The notes: a model not told the origin generated them from the sequence alone. A stretch of 64,000 nucleotides of DNA from Diphasiastrum complanatum (GCA_029204225.1 CM055113.1:14222193-14286192), one strand, 5' to 3'. Numbered from the stretch's first letter, positions 12,609 to 23,571 are shown. Program-made: numbers and translations.

Positions 12609-13349
12609 AGGGAGGGGGATAATGTTAGCATGTGTGCTAACACAAAGAAAAATAAAATTCCGTGGCATGTGTTTTGTAAATCCACGTATGAGTGTCTGTT
12701 AGTAAACTTCCACCATGGCATGTGTTTTGTAAGCTCATGAGTAGAAGCTTAAATAATAATAAAATAGCTTAAACTTAGATTTAGAACTTAGACTTAGGAA
12801 ACTTAAGCTTAGAAATATATTGTCTTAAGTTTTCCTAAGATAGGAACTTTGAAGTTCTAAATCCTCAGTTAGAAGTTCTAGAATGGCTAGAAATAAATTA
12901 GTCTCATCTTTCATGTCGTTGCTCAGGAAGATGGATTAGATTAAAACCAATACGGGTGAAAACGTAATTGGCTAATTGGAACGTTGTGGAATGATTCTTG
13001 ATTTCTAGTAAAAAGATATTGCCCGTGTAAGGTTTTGTTGTCTTACAGCGATGCAGTGAGAGTGAAGGATCTCTAGAAGCCATGAAAACAATAGTACAGT
13101 GATTCTAGATAGTTCTGAAAATTATGAAATTTATGAAAATTTCAGCATGAAGTCACTTGCAAGAATCTAGAATGAACTCATGGAGAGGATGGGTGAGACC
13201 TATATATAGAATTTTTTGGACGGGAATTTTCACCCAGTAATCGCCCTTAATGCCCATGATTTCTTAGTGAGGTTCGTGAATTTCAAGGCAATGTTCTGAG
13301 GTCCGTTGTAACTGATTTTTTTGTACAAAATGAGTGAAATTGTCTAACA
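12609..13349 (+). repeat. LTR with upstream polypurine tract
   Basis: A purine tract AGGGAGGGGGATAA (12,609-12,622) precedes a segment that starts TGTTAGCATG (12,623) and ends TGTCTAACA (13,349), a TG...CA pair of about 727 bp. A TATA-like CCTATATATAGA lies at about 13,199. This fits an LTR on the plus strand. The matching partner is not in the window. The 1.12-kb duplicate copy B starts at the very next base. Confidence 0.6.
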
Positions 13350-14472
13350 GTACAAAAATTGGTTTGATCAGAATTCGCGGATATGACAAAGAAATCGTAC
13401 AAATAATTTTGAGACTCAGTGAATTCTCCACGAATTTTGTCAATGAGGATTTGATGCAAAAAAACTAGTTTTTTCTATTTATGAAAAGTTATGATCTTCC
13501 AATTTTGTAAAAGTATTTGCATGTCATGAGGATCCATGTCCAATGGCCATGCATGTTCTTATTTTGATGACTATGCTTTTGTATGTATTTGGAAACAAGA
13601 TCTAATCCGATGCTTGATGATCTTTGCCAAAGTCTAATTTTTTTTTTTGAGATTATGGAATTCTCTAAGTTCTAATCTTTTTGCAATCCACATGATTTCA
13701 AGATTTCAAGAAACTATGAAACCATTTCTATCCTCTGTATATGTAATTGGTTGAGGGCCAGTTGGTCTTGCATACTATAAAAGAATCTTTCGAGGGGGAG
13801 TCCCCATCATGACCCCTCATCATGTCTTATGATTGAATGCTTTGTGATTGAACGGAATTACTATTTTGATAAGCTTTGTATTTTCCTTTCGATATGTTTA
13901 TGAATATTTTTGTTTACTTGATTTTAAAGACCACAGTTTCTTTATTAGAACTTTAGAATTTTAGGAGACCTTCCCTTCAGGTTCACAAATTTCATAGTCC
14001 AATCTTCCCGAACTGAAAGTTGCTTATAGCGATAGGCCGAACCATATCGTTACCGTATCAGGGCGAGTGCCATGCTGAACGTTGTAATGATTTTGGTCTT
14101 TATATTTCAATTTAATAAATCATTATGCAATAAAAAATAAGCTGTATAAAATATGTAGCATATCACAAACAAATAAGTAGCTTAGACTGGTACATGAAGT
14201 GTGGGCAAATCCATGCCATACCAATACTTATACTTGTCATAGAGCAAACAGGTAATGTACGATTCTCGTAACTTCTTGAGATATCCATGCTTTCCAAGAG
14301 TCCGCAAGCTATCTTATCATTTTACTCATCTTAAAAAAACAGTATAACACAATATCTACATGCATAAAAGGTAGAGTTTGTAACCACTCATTCATACTAG
14401 GATTAGGGCAAATCCATGCCGTTCCAATCCCTATGAATGTAGAAGCTCTTTGCACAACTCCATGTACTTCTA
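13350..14472. repeat. 1.12-kb duplicated segment, copy B
   Basis: Second copy of 8,883-10,006 in direct orientation. Compared with copy A it has a short insertion near 13,840 and an 18-bp deletion near 14,330, bounded by CTTAAA-like repeats. It directly follows the end of an LTR. Confidence 0.85.
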
Positions 14473-14579
14473 AGAACTTTTTTGAAATTAGGTTAACAAT
14501 CCCTTAATATGCTAAGAATATCATTACCATAATTGAGGGTTACAATAGTACCTACGATAAACAATAATTCTATGCACCT

Positions 14580-15593
14580 TATTAAAATTATGTCCTCCAA
14601 GAAAATGAGACAGTGTCTTGATTGCCATAATCATTGTCTCACCATGTTGATGAAACTTTGAATGGGCAACACTTATCTCCTCGACAAATTACGAAATCAT
14701 CAAGGAAAATTGTTTCCTGAAATGAAAAAATCCAAAGTTAGCTCCAGTATATAATCTGACATAACGAATCTACTAGTACATAATAAGATACAAAACTTAC
14801 GCATTCGGCTTTGTCTTCCATGATTATTGTCTCTCCATCAATATTATGTCCACCTTTCGATAACAATATAGTTGTTGAATAGACAATTGGTTTTGGAATA
14901 CCAAGATGACTTTGAATTCTGAGAAACTCCTCTTCAGAAGGCAGATCATATTCTTTATTGCGCGTTTCTTCCACAAGCATTTTTAGGCAATCTTTCTCTG
15001 AATAAAGCTCATCATTATGTACATTGTCAACACCAGGGAGAAGATCATCAACATCAAAATCAATTATATCTAAAAATTCATCAAGCTCTTTGCTCAAAAT
15101 GCAAAGAGTCTCAGCTTCAGTGAAATAAAAAAGATCTGATATATCCGATAATGTCAAAAAAGAATTATTATCTATATTATAAGTAGGCAATGTGATAAGA
15201 GAATTATGAGAAGGAGAAAGGGTGTTGGGAGCCACACTAGGGCCAACAAACGATGTCCTATTTCGTGTAGGATCAAAATCTATACAATCATCTAGACTAA
15301 TGCTCGTATCAATAAAAAAAAGTTTCTATATCTACAATCTTCGACTTTTCAGACTTTGTATCACTAGAAAAAGCAGCTTCAGAAGTGGAAGGGCTAGCTT
15401 CCAAATCGTCAAAAATATTTAACAAAAGAAAAAAAACAAATGCAGATTGAAACTCAACAAATCTACATTTTTTATTGCAAATTGGGCAATCATCTACAAA
15501 CTTGAAATCATTATGGAACTTGGTGAACATTCTATCAAGCTTAGCTTTATAGTTATGCTTGTTGAGCGCCGCCATGTCCTGATAATAAATCAT
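14580..15593 (-). pseudogene. Unknown gene X, minus strand, one frameshift
   Basis: I do not recognise this protein. The frame opens at 15,593, or more likely at MAALNKHNYK (15,575). It has a small Cys motif DDCPICNKKCRF (residues about 28-39), then Ser/Thr/Asp-rich sequence. At a run of T residues near 15,310 the frame changes by one base, after which it continues as DTSISLDDCIDFDP and an acidic stretch (ELDEFLDIIDFDVDDLLPG) to DKAEC near 14,796. There a textbook donor TGC|GTAAGT follows. A possible next exon starts after TTTCATTTCAG (about 14,720) with ETIFLDDFVICRGDKCCPF. X is divergent from gene H, and the spacer between them carries ~80-bp repeat units. The frameshift may be a real mutation or a homopolymer sequencing error. 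Confidence 0.5.
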
Positions 15594-15831
15594 GTCCTTA
15601 TTCTAAAATCTGAATAAGGGAGTACTGAGCAGAGACTTAAGTTTAAAATAAATCTCATAAAATGCTTCCACACTAGGACCCTCAGTAATAGAAGGAAAAA
15701 TTAAAAAAAAGGAGAACAAAGAGATTTAAAATACTCTAAATTATCACTAATACCAAATTCATGAGAAAAAGAAAGCAGACTAGAATCGAAATTAGATATT
15801 TTAAACAAAGAATACAGGAAAAAGATTTCGA

Positions 15832-16063
15832 ATATCGCTCTCAGGCGCAAAATGCTGGTCAGACAATAACCTCAAGACAATGTGCGCTCAAAAGAGATAT
15901 CAGAAAATAGGGTATCAGATCCGAAAACAAGTACAAAGATCAGAAAAGAAAGGAGACGTAAGACGCGCTTGAAAGCGATACCGAACCATACAGTATCAGT
16001 TCCAGGTGCAAGTATGTCAACAGAACGTAAATAGAGGCAAATGTGCTCTTGAAATCGATATTC
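15832..16063. repeat. Left array of palindromic ~80-bp units
   Basis: A motif ATATCGCTCTCAAGCGC recurs in both orientations. Plus-orientation copies lie at 15,832 and weaker ones at about 15,912 and 15,992. Minus-orientation copies lie at 15,884, 15,965 and 16,043. The minus copies are spaced 81 and 78 bp apart. Each plus/minus pair, about 51 bp apart, could form a stem-loop. It faces the 5' side of gene X. Confidence 0.7.
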
Positions 16064-16222
16064 GGCTCAGAAATCAAAAAATTTGCATAAAAATCCGTGC
16101 CGAAAATGACGTATTATTAAAAAAATTGCATGTGTCGAGGAGTTCCGAAATTCCGAAAGGACACATGTCGACATAGGATTCATCAAAAAAAATTTGCCGT
16201 ACAAGGAATGATTGATCTGACA

Positions 16223-16400
16223 TTTATCACGTGCAGAATGACACATGTCACAATATGATTAGTGCACGTGTCCTACACCCACGTTGCCTCGTACATAACA
16301 AGCCATAATTGGCAGTATGGACATAACACATGGACCAGTTAGATGCTGCCACATGTCAGCAGCCATTTTCTTCACACGTGCGAACATTTTCTATATATAC
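16223..16400 (+). promoter_or_regulatory. Putative gene H promoter: G-boxes and TATA box
   Basis: Three CACGTG G-box cores lie at about 16,229, 16,265 and 16,374, with several ACACATG(T) words between them. A TATA-like CTATATATAC is at 16,391-16,400. G-boxes are bound by plant bZIP and bHLH factors. A start near 16,425 would give a leader of about 300 nt carrying the right repeat array. This is inference from motif spacing. Confidence 0.5.
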
Positions 16401-16451
16401 TGCCTCTGAATTTTTATTTTTTTCTCATAATTTTTTTGTTTTTCACTTCCA

Positions 16452-16680
16452 ATATCGCTCTCAAGCGCGCTCTCTTTCCGCAATCACTCCACCTTCTCAT
16501 CCGCGCTCGGCACCGATACCGCTGTATTTCCAATATCGCTTTCGAGCGTGGTTTAGGGTTCTTCTGATATTCTCTTTTTATCTTGCGCTCGAAACCGATA
16601 TTCAGTTCTGGCATCGATCTCAAGTGCCTTCTTATCACAATTTTTTTTGTTTTCATTCTCTGCGCTTGGGTTCGATAATC
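16452..16680. repeat. Right array of palindromic ~80-bp units in H leader
   Basis: Three consecutive units. The plus motif lies at 16,452, 16,532 and 16,612 (80-bp period), and the minus motif at 16,503, 16,585 and 16,662 (77-82-bp period). The plus and minus forms are reverse complements, so each unit could fold into a hairpin with ~17-bp imperfect arms and a ~34-nt loop. The array lies between the TATA box and the ATG of gene H. Confidence 0.75.
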
Positions 16681-17175
16681 AGCTTATAGACTATTTTTTT
16701 TCAAATTTATTTATTTCTATTCTGAGAATGATGGCTAGGACGAAATCCAATTCTCATTTCATAACCTTTGTACAGCCATTCCATGCCCGTGTTCCCCCTG
16801 GTACTGGCCATAGATGTGGCAGAAAGCAAGTTTGGCTGAGGGAGACAAAAAAACTTAAGAGATCAACTGGATTGTTGATCCCTACAACTCCTTTCGGCCG
16901 ATCTGTGAGAAATGTCACTTGGGCTAGATATTTGTTTTGTCGTGATAGCCATGCAGGCCTTACACGGTGTTGCTGAAGATTTTCTATCCCAGTTTTTTGA
17001 GGATTCTCGTCTTTTGGCCGTGCATGGTAAGCGTATCACCATCATGTCAAAAGTATTTTTCTGATCTCTGAATCAGATGCTGGAGAATCTGATTTAGACC
17101 GAGAATCACCCTCTGCTCCTCATGTTATTCGTCCAGCTCCTCAGAAGGTTTCTTCACCAAAAGTGAAGATTATCC

Positions 17176-17180
17176 AAGAG
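17176..17180. repeat. 5-bp target duplication of copia-1, left
   Basis: AAGAG precedes the 5' LTR and recurs at 21,297-21,301 directly after the 3' LTR. This is the size expected for copia integrase. Confidence 0.9.
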
Positions 17181-17839
17181 TGTTGGAATTAAGCAATTTT
17201 CACATGGTTTTTGATTTATTTTGACATCTATGTGGATCCACACAGAGGAGCTGTCCACATGAGTGAAATGACACTTGTAATATTGAGATCCATTATGATT
17301 AGCTTTCATTTGAGTCTAATATGACATCTCCTAAATTATAGGAGTTAGGTCCTAGATTGTAGGAATCTAGAAGGTCCACACAAACCACCAATGGATGATG
17401 TGGCAAACTTGATAGATCTTATCCAAACTGGATATGGATGAGTACAATGAGCTGTCCCACATGTGTTGGATGCAGCTTAGAGAGAGAGTATTGTGATTTT
17501 GTACTTGATCCATGATGGATCCATTATTGAGCTAATGATGAGAAATCTTGGTTTGTGAAGCAATCTTTGTGTTTTGACTCTCTTAAGCTCTTTCTTTGTG
17601 GATGAATGCTTAGTAAATGATAAGTAAACTATTTCTCTGTTATCAGGCCATACAGTAGCTATACTTCACACATGTGAAGCCATGGATCATCTTTTTTTAT
17701 TGTTTTTGCTTGGAATCACAAAGATTGTCAAGTAGAAGCTAGATTTGGAAGCAATCTTGATATAGATCAAGATCCCAAGCTACCAATCACTCTTTGTGGT
17801 CATTTGTAGATCATTTTCAGTCCTTACTAAAGTTTGACA
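17181..17839 (+). repeat. Copia-1 5' LTR
   Basis: 659 bp, starting TGTTGGAATTAAGC and ending AAAGTTTGACA. Directly followed by the initiator-Met primer binding site. Confidence 0.95.
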
Positions 17840-17869
17840 TGGTATCAGAGCCAAGTCAAAGAGCTTAGT

Positions 17870-20622
17870 TGATGATCCAAAGCAAGGAAGGCTTTTTAAG
17901 CTTGATGCTAATGTTTTTCTTCGAAGTGTGAACATGGTGAAGGAGGAGCTCAATCAAGTGGAGCTCTGGCATAAGAGGTTGGGCCACCCCAACTTCAAAT
18001 CTATGGAGATGCTATGCACCAAGGATCTTGCTCTTGGCCTTCGAAAGACACTCTCAAAGTGTGGAAAAAGTTGTGAAGCTTGTAGTCCTCAAAGGCACAC
18101 AAGCTACCTTTTGATATCTCTTCCACTAGATCTACAAAAACATTAGATCTTATTCATAGTGATGTGCACTCTTTTTCTCAAGAATCTAATGGAGGTTCGT
18201 CTATGTATGTATCTTTTATTGATGATTACTCTAGATACACTTGGATTGAACTTTTGGATTCCAAAAGTAAAGTGTTTGAAGCTTTTGTTAAGTTCAAAAC
18301 TCTAGCTGAAAATAAACTTGATGCTAGAATTAAAGTATTGAGAAGTGATAATGGTGGAGAGTATATCTCCACCAAGATGATAGAGTTTTGTAAATTCAAT
18401 GGCATTAAGAAGGAACTTACATGTACTTATAGTCCTCAACAAAATCGTATAGCCGAGAGCATGAATAGAACACTATGTGAGTGTGCTAAGGCTTTAAGGT
18501 TAGATGCATCTCTACCTAAGTCCTATTGGGGAGAGGCTATTATTTGTGCAACTTATTTGTGTAATAGATTGCCATGTAAGCCCATTGGAGGCATAACATC
18601 TTATGAGGCTCTATTTTGTAAGAAGCCTAATCTTAAAGATCTAAGAATTTTCGGATCTACTTGCTATGTTTTTCAAGCATTAGATACAAGAAAAAAGGAT
18701 GATCCTACTTCTATTAAATGGATCTTTGTTGGTTATGCTGAAAATAGCAAGGGATATAGAGTCTATAATCCAATCACTAAGAAGATTTTAGTGAGTAGAG
18801 ATGTTACTTTTGATGAAGGTAACTACTACAAGTTGAATGAGAAAGCTTCTAATCCATCTTATGTCAAGGATCTTGTAAGGTTTGAGGAGGAGCCTACATG
18901 TGATCAAGATCTTGAAGATCCATCTCAAGATCTGAGGACTCCAAGGAGATCTACAAGAAGGAAGGCCGAGCCCTCGAGGCTCACCTATGTTGACAAAGGT
19001 GAACAAAGGGAATATCTACATTCACTTACCTCTTATACTTTTCTAACTTCTATGTTTGATGAGCCAACTTGCTTTGAAGAAGCTATGGAGTCACAAGAAT
19101 GGAGCAATGCCATGCAAAAAGAGTATTATGCTCTTATGGAGAATCATACATGGAAGCTTGTGGATCTTCCTCAAGGAAGAAAGCCACTTGAGTGCAAATG
19201 GATCTATAGATTGAAGTGCAATCAAGATGGGAGCATCAACAAACACAAGGCAAGGCTAGTGGCAAAGGGGTTCTTGCAAACCAAGGGAGTAGATTTTGAT
19301 GAAACTTTTGCTCCTATTGCTAAGCCAGTTTCCATAAGGTTGATTATTTCTCTTGTAACTACTTTCAATTGGCCTGTATTTCAACTTGATGTGACTAATG
19401 CTTTTCTCAATGGATATTTAGAAGAGGAGATTTTCATGAGGCAACCCGAGGGCTTCATCAAAGAAGATCAAGAGGAAAAAGTGTGTTTGTTGCTAAGAAG
19501 CCTTTATGGGCTTAAGCAAGCACTAGAGCTTGGTACTCTAGGTTGAATACCTTCTTGAACTATATTAAGTTTGTTGTAAGTGTTTATGATCCTTCTTTGT
19601 ACTTAAGATTTAATGATGGTAAAATCATCATTCTCATTTTGTATGTTGATGACATTATCCTTGGTGGAAATGATCTTGATGGTATACAAGAAGTGAAAGT
19701 AGCATTGTTTAAGGAGTTTAAGATGGTGGATCTTGGTAATCTTCATTTCATATTAGGAATAGAAGTCTCGAGAGGCAAGGATTAGAGTTTTATTTGTCAA
19801 TCCAAATATGCTTCTCCTATCTTAGAAAAGTTTTAAATCAAAGATTGTAAAGGAGTAGAAACTCCTATGGAGCAAAATGTAAAAGTTTCCAAAAGTGATG
19901 ATGAAGCATCCTTTGAGGACATCACAATATATAGGAGACTTGTAGGCTCCTTGATCTATCTTATTATAACTAGACTTGATCTAAGTTATAGTGTAGGCAA
20001 ACTAAGCCAATCTATGCAAAATCCATTGGTTTGTCATTGGAAAAATGCAAAAAGGGTGTTGAGGTACATCTCGGCCACCAAGAACTTTGGCATTTTATCT
20101 GATGGATCTAATCTTGCCTTAAGGGCATATTCAGATGCTGATTTTGTAGGTAATAAGGTGGATAGGAGATCCACAAGTGCTTTTGTCACCTTCCTTAGCA
20201 ATGGCATAGTGTCTTGGCTTTCCAAAAAGCAAGATATATATACTATTTCTCTATCGTCAACCGAATTGGAATACAAGGCACTAACATCCACAACAAAGGA
20301 GATCCTATGGTTGAAGAGGCTTTTGGTGGAATTGCAAGTCATGGAGGCCGAGGAGCAGCCAACAATATTTTGTGACAACCAATCAAGCCAAGCATTAGCA
20401 ACCAATCCCGCATTTCATGCAAGGAGCAAGCACATAGAGATTGTTCACCATTTAGTGAGGAAAAAGGTTCAAGCAAAGGACATCAAGCTACATCATGTGT
20501 CTTCTTCAGATTGCCTTGCTGAGCTACTCACTAAAGCCTTGCCAAAGGCTTCATTTATCAAGTTAAGATCAGCCTTAGGAGTTGTAGATAGATGTACTAT
20601 AGTTGTATCATGTAAAAATTGA
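17870..20622 (+). pseudogene. Copia-1 polyprotein (INT-RT-RNase H), broken
   Basis: Starts in frame with GRLFKLDAN...WHKRLGHPNF and CGKSCEAC, the HHCC zinc-binding part of integrase. A frameshift near 18,110 precedes SFIDDYSRYTWIEL, LRSDNGGEYI and YSPQQNRIAES, the DDE integrase core. RT follows: HTWKLVDLPQGRKPLECKW, ARLVAKGF, QLDVTNAFLNGYLEEEI. Another frameshift near 19,520 comes before LYVDDIILGG, which keeps the YVDD catalytic box. Stops occur at about 19,783 and 19,835. RNase H then reads to 20,622 with RAYSDADFVGN, SLSSTELEYKA and CDNQSSQALA. All catalytic boxes are present but four disruptions make it inactive. The parent family is Ty1/copia. Confidence 0.93.
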
Positions 20623-20629
20623 GGATGAG

Positions 20630-21296
20630 TGTTAGAAATAAGCAATTTTCACATGGTTTTTGATTTGTTTTGACATCTATGTGGATCCACATGTGCAAGG
20701 ACCTGTCCACACGTGTGAAATGACACTTGTAATATTCAGATCCATTTTGATTAGCTTTCATTTGAGTCTAATATGACATCTCCTAAATTATAGGAGTTAG
20801 GTCCTAGATTGTAGGAATCTAGAAGGTCAACACAAACCACCAATGGATGATGTGGCAAACTTGATAGATCTTATCCAATCTGGATATGGATGAGTACAAT
20901 GAGCTGTCCCACACGTGCTGGATGCAGCTTAGAGAGAGAGTATTGTGATTTTGTACTTGATTCATGATGGATCCATTATTGAGCTAATGATGATAAATCT
21001 TGGTTTGTGAAGCAATCTTTGTGTTTTGACACTCTTAAGCACTTTCTTTGTGGATGAATGCTTAGTAAATGATATGTAAACTATTTCTATGTTATCAGGC
21101 CGTATAGTAGCTGTACTTCACACGTGTGAAGCCGTGGATCATCTTTTATTATTGTTCTTGCTTGGAATCACAAAGATTGTCAAGTAGAAGCTAGATTTGG
21201 AAGCTAGTCTTGATATAGATCAAGATCCCATGCTACCAATCACTCTTTGTGATCATTTGTAGATCAATTTCAGTCCTTAAACTCTAAAATTTGACA
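20630..21296 (+). repeat. Copia-1 3' LTR
   Basis: 667 bp, starting TGTTAGAAATAAGC and ending AAAATTTGACA, then the AAGAG duplication at 21,297-21,301. Compared with the 5' LTR it differs at scattered positions and small indels. Confidence 0.95.
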
Positions 21297-22519
21297 AAGA
21301 GGAGCTCGACAAAATAACCGAAAAATCTATAAATATTGTGTCTACTTCTCTTTCTGCTCTTGTACATAATCTTTTTGTCAGAATTCCATATGATTCCATG
21401 CAGGTTTATTTTGATTCCGAGCATTATAACCAATACGAGGCTTACTTAGCTAATAAAATTGATCTTCTTGGCAATTATTTTGATTTCTTTCTTCCAGATT
21501 CAAATATAAACTATAGATTAGGTCCCAAATTTTGTGTCGAGCTGAAAGAAAAAACATCAAAGATTACAGATGTTATGATAGAAGCCAAAGGAAACTTTTT
21601 GCAACATAGTATTAGTTCTGATTCTCATGGTGTAGTTTTTGTTGTTAGTCCATTTTTTATGGGAGCGGTGAAGGCAAAAGACGCCAATTTTGAAAGGGTT
21701 GTATATTTCATCGAATGCAGTCCAGTGGCAAAGAGAATCAGTAAGGATTTCTCGATTGTTTTTATTGCTTTAATTTGGATTGTTGCAGTCAGCATTGCTT
21801 TCATAAGTAAGGATTGTTTTGATTTTTATTTTGATTGTTGCAGTCAGCATTGGAACCTGAACATTCTTTCTGTAAAAATGAATGAGTGAGTATCAAATTT
21901 TCTATGTATATAAGTAAACTCAGCTGCTAATACACATAGAGAAGTTGATTTTTTACTTCATGATGTCATTCGAGAAATACCTACAACGACAACCTCAATT
22001 GGAGAGATAACCATTAAATCTCTCGAGGCATATTCAATTTATCTCTGATAGGCATGTATTTTTTTTAGTTTAAATCTATCATCATAGCATAAATAATTTT
22101 TTTGTCGTAATCTTACTAATTTTCGTTCAATATATGCAGTGTATACAATAAAGAGACACTTTTAGTTGTGCATGGTCTGTCTTGTACAATACAAAGCTCT
22201 TTTTTGAGTGGTATAATTTACAAGTGGATGTAGATGTTGAAAATGTAATATTTTGTTCATTTGTAGTTTCTTTCATTCTGATTCATATTTCTTTGCTATC
22301 ATTGTTTGTAATTTGCTGATTCACGTGTTTTGTGATGATAGTTCACTCTTGAGTTGTATACTCCCGACGATGTATATAGATTTCGGCAAGAGTTGATCAG
22401 AATCTATGTACAGAACGGTGTAAGCATTAAACCTAAAATCGAGGGCCCTAAAAAGCAATTTGCTCCTGCCTTAACAGCCTTTCAGGTTGCTCAGGATGCA
22501 GAGATTAATATATATGATC

Positions 22520-22657
22520 AAAAAGGCATAGAAGTCCTTCCCAATATAGAGGAAGGCGATATTATAGTAGAGAGGCATGTTGCCTTAAAAGCCATAGAAG
22601 TCATTCTCGAAACAGAGGAAGGCGAGATTATAGAAGATGAAACTATTGTCTTATTAG
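22520..22657 (+). repeat. Internal 69-bp repeat in last exon of gene H
   Basis: Two in-frame copies begin AAAGGCATAGAAGTC and AAAGCCATAGAAGTC, 69 bp (23 codons) apart. They encode GIEVLPNIEEGDII and AIEVILETEEGEII, giving an acidic repeated C-terminus. Confidence 0.7.
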
Positions 22658-22899
22658 TTCCTAATACTGACACTGAAAAAATAGAAAAAATTACTGAATA
22701 GATATTCATTTGTAAATAGAGATACATAAAAAAAAGAAGATACAATCTTACATGTAAATGACACGTTTATGGGATTTTTATTGATATCATTATAGATTCT
22801 TACAATCAGGTTGTGTCCATAGTGTTATACTGTAATACAATTTTCTATATTGATAAAAAGACATGATGATTGACATGTATTTGTTGATAGTGAATCTCA

Positions 22900-23571
22900 G
22901 TGTTCTTCCATAAGTTGCATTGTTTCGCCAATATCTCTTCATTTGATCTTGAGCTCATGTCAGTGAGTTACAATTAGTATAGAGAATGTATGAGAAAGTT
23001 TTTATTGAAACTATTCGTAAAGAATCGAGTGTTTATAGTTACTTACAAGTTTACCATTGAAAATGAATCTGAAGTCTGAAAGTACATCATCTTGTAGGAG
23101 CGTGAGTTCCCGTCTAATGTAATTTTGACTCCAATCTTCTTCCACCTTATGACATGTCAAAACTATATCATTGTATATAATTTCAATATTTTTTCATTCT
23201 GAATGTCCACTGGCTTCCAATGGATGACAAAAATCAAAGTATCAAAAATATCAATACTCATAGTTGTTTTTTTTGTGATCCTAATAGTTGAATCCTTGCA
23301 CATTTATCTCTGAATGCATATATACAAGTTGGACTAAAATTTTAGAAATAGATTTTCCTCTAGATGATGTTCTAAGATCCAAAATTCCGGCCTTCCAATA
23401 AGATTGAAATGATAGTTTTGACCATTTGCTTTTTCGAAATGTTCCTCTTGATGATGGATGCATCAAAACCCAAGAGTTTTTTTAATATTGCACCCATAAT
23501 CCATTATTGTCTTTCTCGTTGAATAGAAGCACAGAGTCTATTGAGGAGCACGGCTTCCTTGATGGCGCCAT
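22900..23571 (-). pseudogene. Gene Y: unknown protein, broken copy
   Basis: Unrecognised family, defined by similarity to Y-prime at 40.7-42.1 kb. The first exon (start near 23,571) reads SIDSVLLFNEKDNNGLW, an in-frame stop, VLMHPSSRGTFRKSK and ILVQLVYMHSE, aligning throughout with Y-prime. A later exon ends VEEDWSQNYIRRELTLLQDD, VLSDFRFIFNGKL and a GTAAGT donor at 23,046. The last exon near 22,947 carries a stop at its second or third codon. The large middle exon of Y-prime is missing here. Y faces gene H tail to tail, with only about 100-200 bp between the coding ends. Confidence 0.6.

Larger units (their letters stand above)
17181..21296 (+). mobile_element. Copia-1: LTR retrotransposon inside gene H exon
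   Basis: A complete insertion of 4,116 bp. The 5' LTR is 17,181-17,839 and the 3' LTR 20,630-21,296, both TG...CA and highly similar with scattered differences. The primer binding site TGGTATCAGAG (17,840-17,850) matches the end of initiator tRNA-Met. An AAG/GAG-rich tract (ATTGAGGATGAG) ends at 20,629. Flanking AAGAG duplications confirm both edges. Gag and protease are missing: the leader runs almost directly into the zinc-binding region before integrase. It is not autonomous. Confidence 0.95.
16731..22701 (+). pseudogene. Gene H: CENH3-like histone fold plus unknown C-terminus
   Basis: The frame starts MARTK, as H3 does, with a tail about 12 residues shorter. The fold follows: WLRETKKLKRSTGLLIPTTP, FGRSVRNVT, then after a frame change (about 16,925) IAMQALHGVAEDFLSQFFED, LLAVHGKRITIMSK. 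LLIP, PF.R.VR and AEDFL resemble CENH3 more than canonical H3. One base is missing just after the last motif (about 17,050). In the shifted frame the protein goes on as an acidic Ser/Pro linker and an unknown domain. That frame is split by a copia insertion at 17,180 and resumes exactly in phase at 21,302 (ELDKITEKSI, FVRIPYDSMQVYFDSEHY). A donor lies at 21,741. Probable later exons are at 21,844-21,887, 21,922-22,055, 22,141-22,235 and 22,342-22,701. The last contains FTLELYTPDDVYRFRQEL and a duplicated acidic repeat (22,520-22,657). It is disabled in this copy by the frameshifts and the insertion. Confidence 0.6.

Noticed and set aside
14580-14720. Harbinger-like phrase KFHQHGET on the minus strand
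   Set aside because: It resembles the F..SGET motif of PIF/Harbinger transposases for only a few residues, with a stop just before it. Too short to claim.
16731-17060. Functional canonical histone H3 or CENH3 gene
   Set aside because: Two frameshifts, a short divergent tail without the usual modified lysines beyond MARTK, and no normal C-terminal helix.
16731-22701. Endogenous giant-virus histone gene
   Set aside because: Giant viruses do encode fused histones, but this gene has plant-like introns and a CENH3-like fold, and no viral hallmark gene is nearby.
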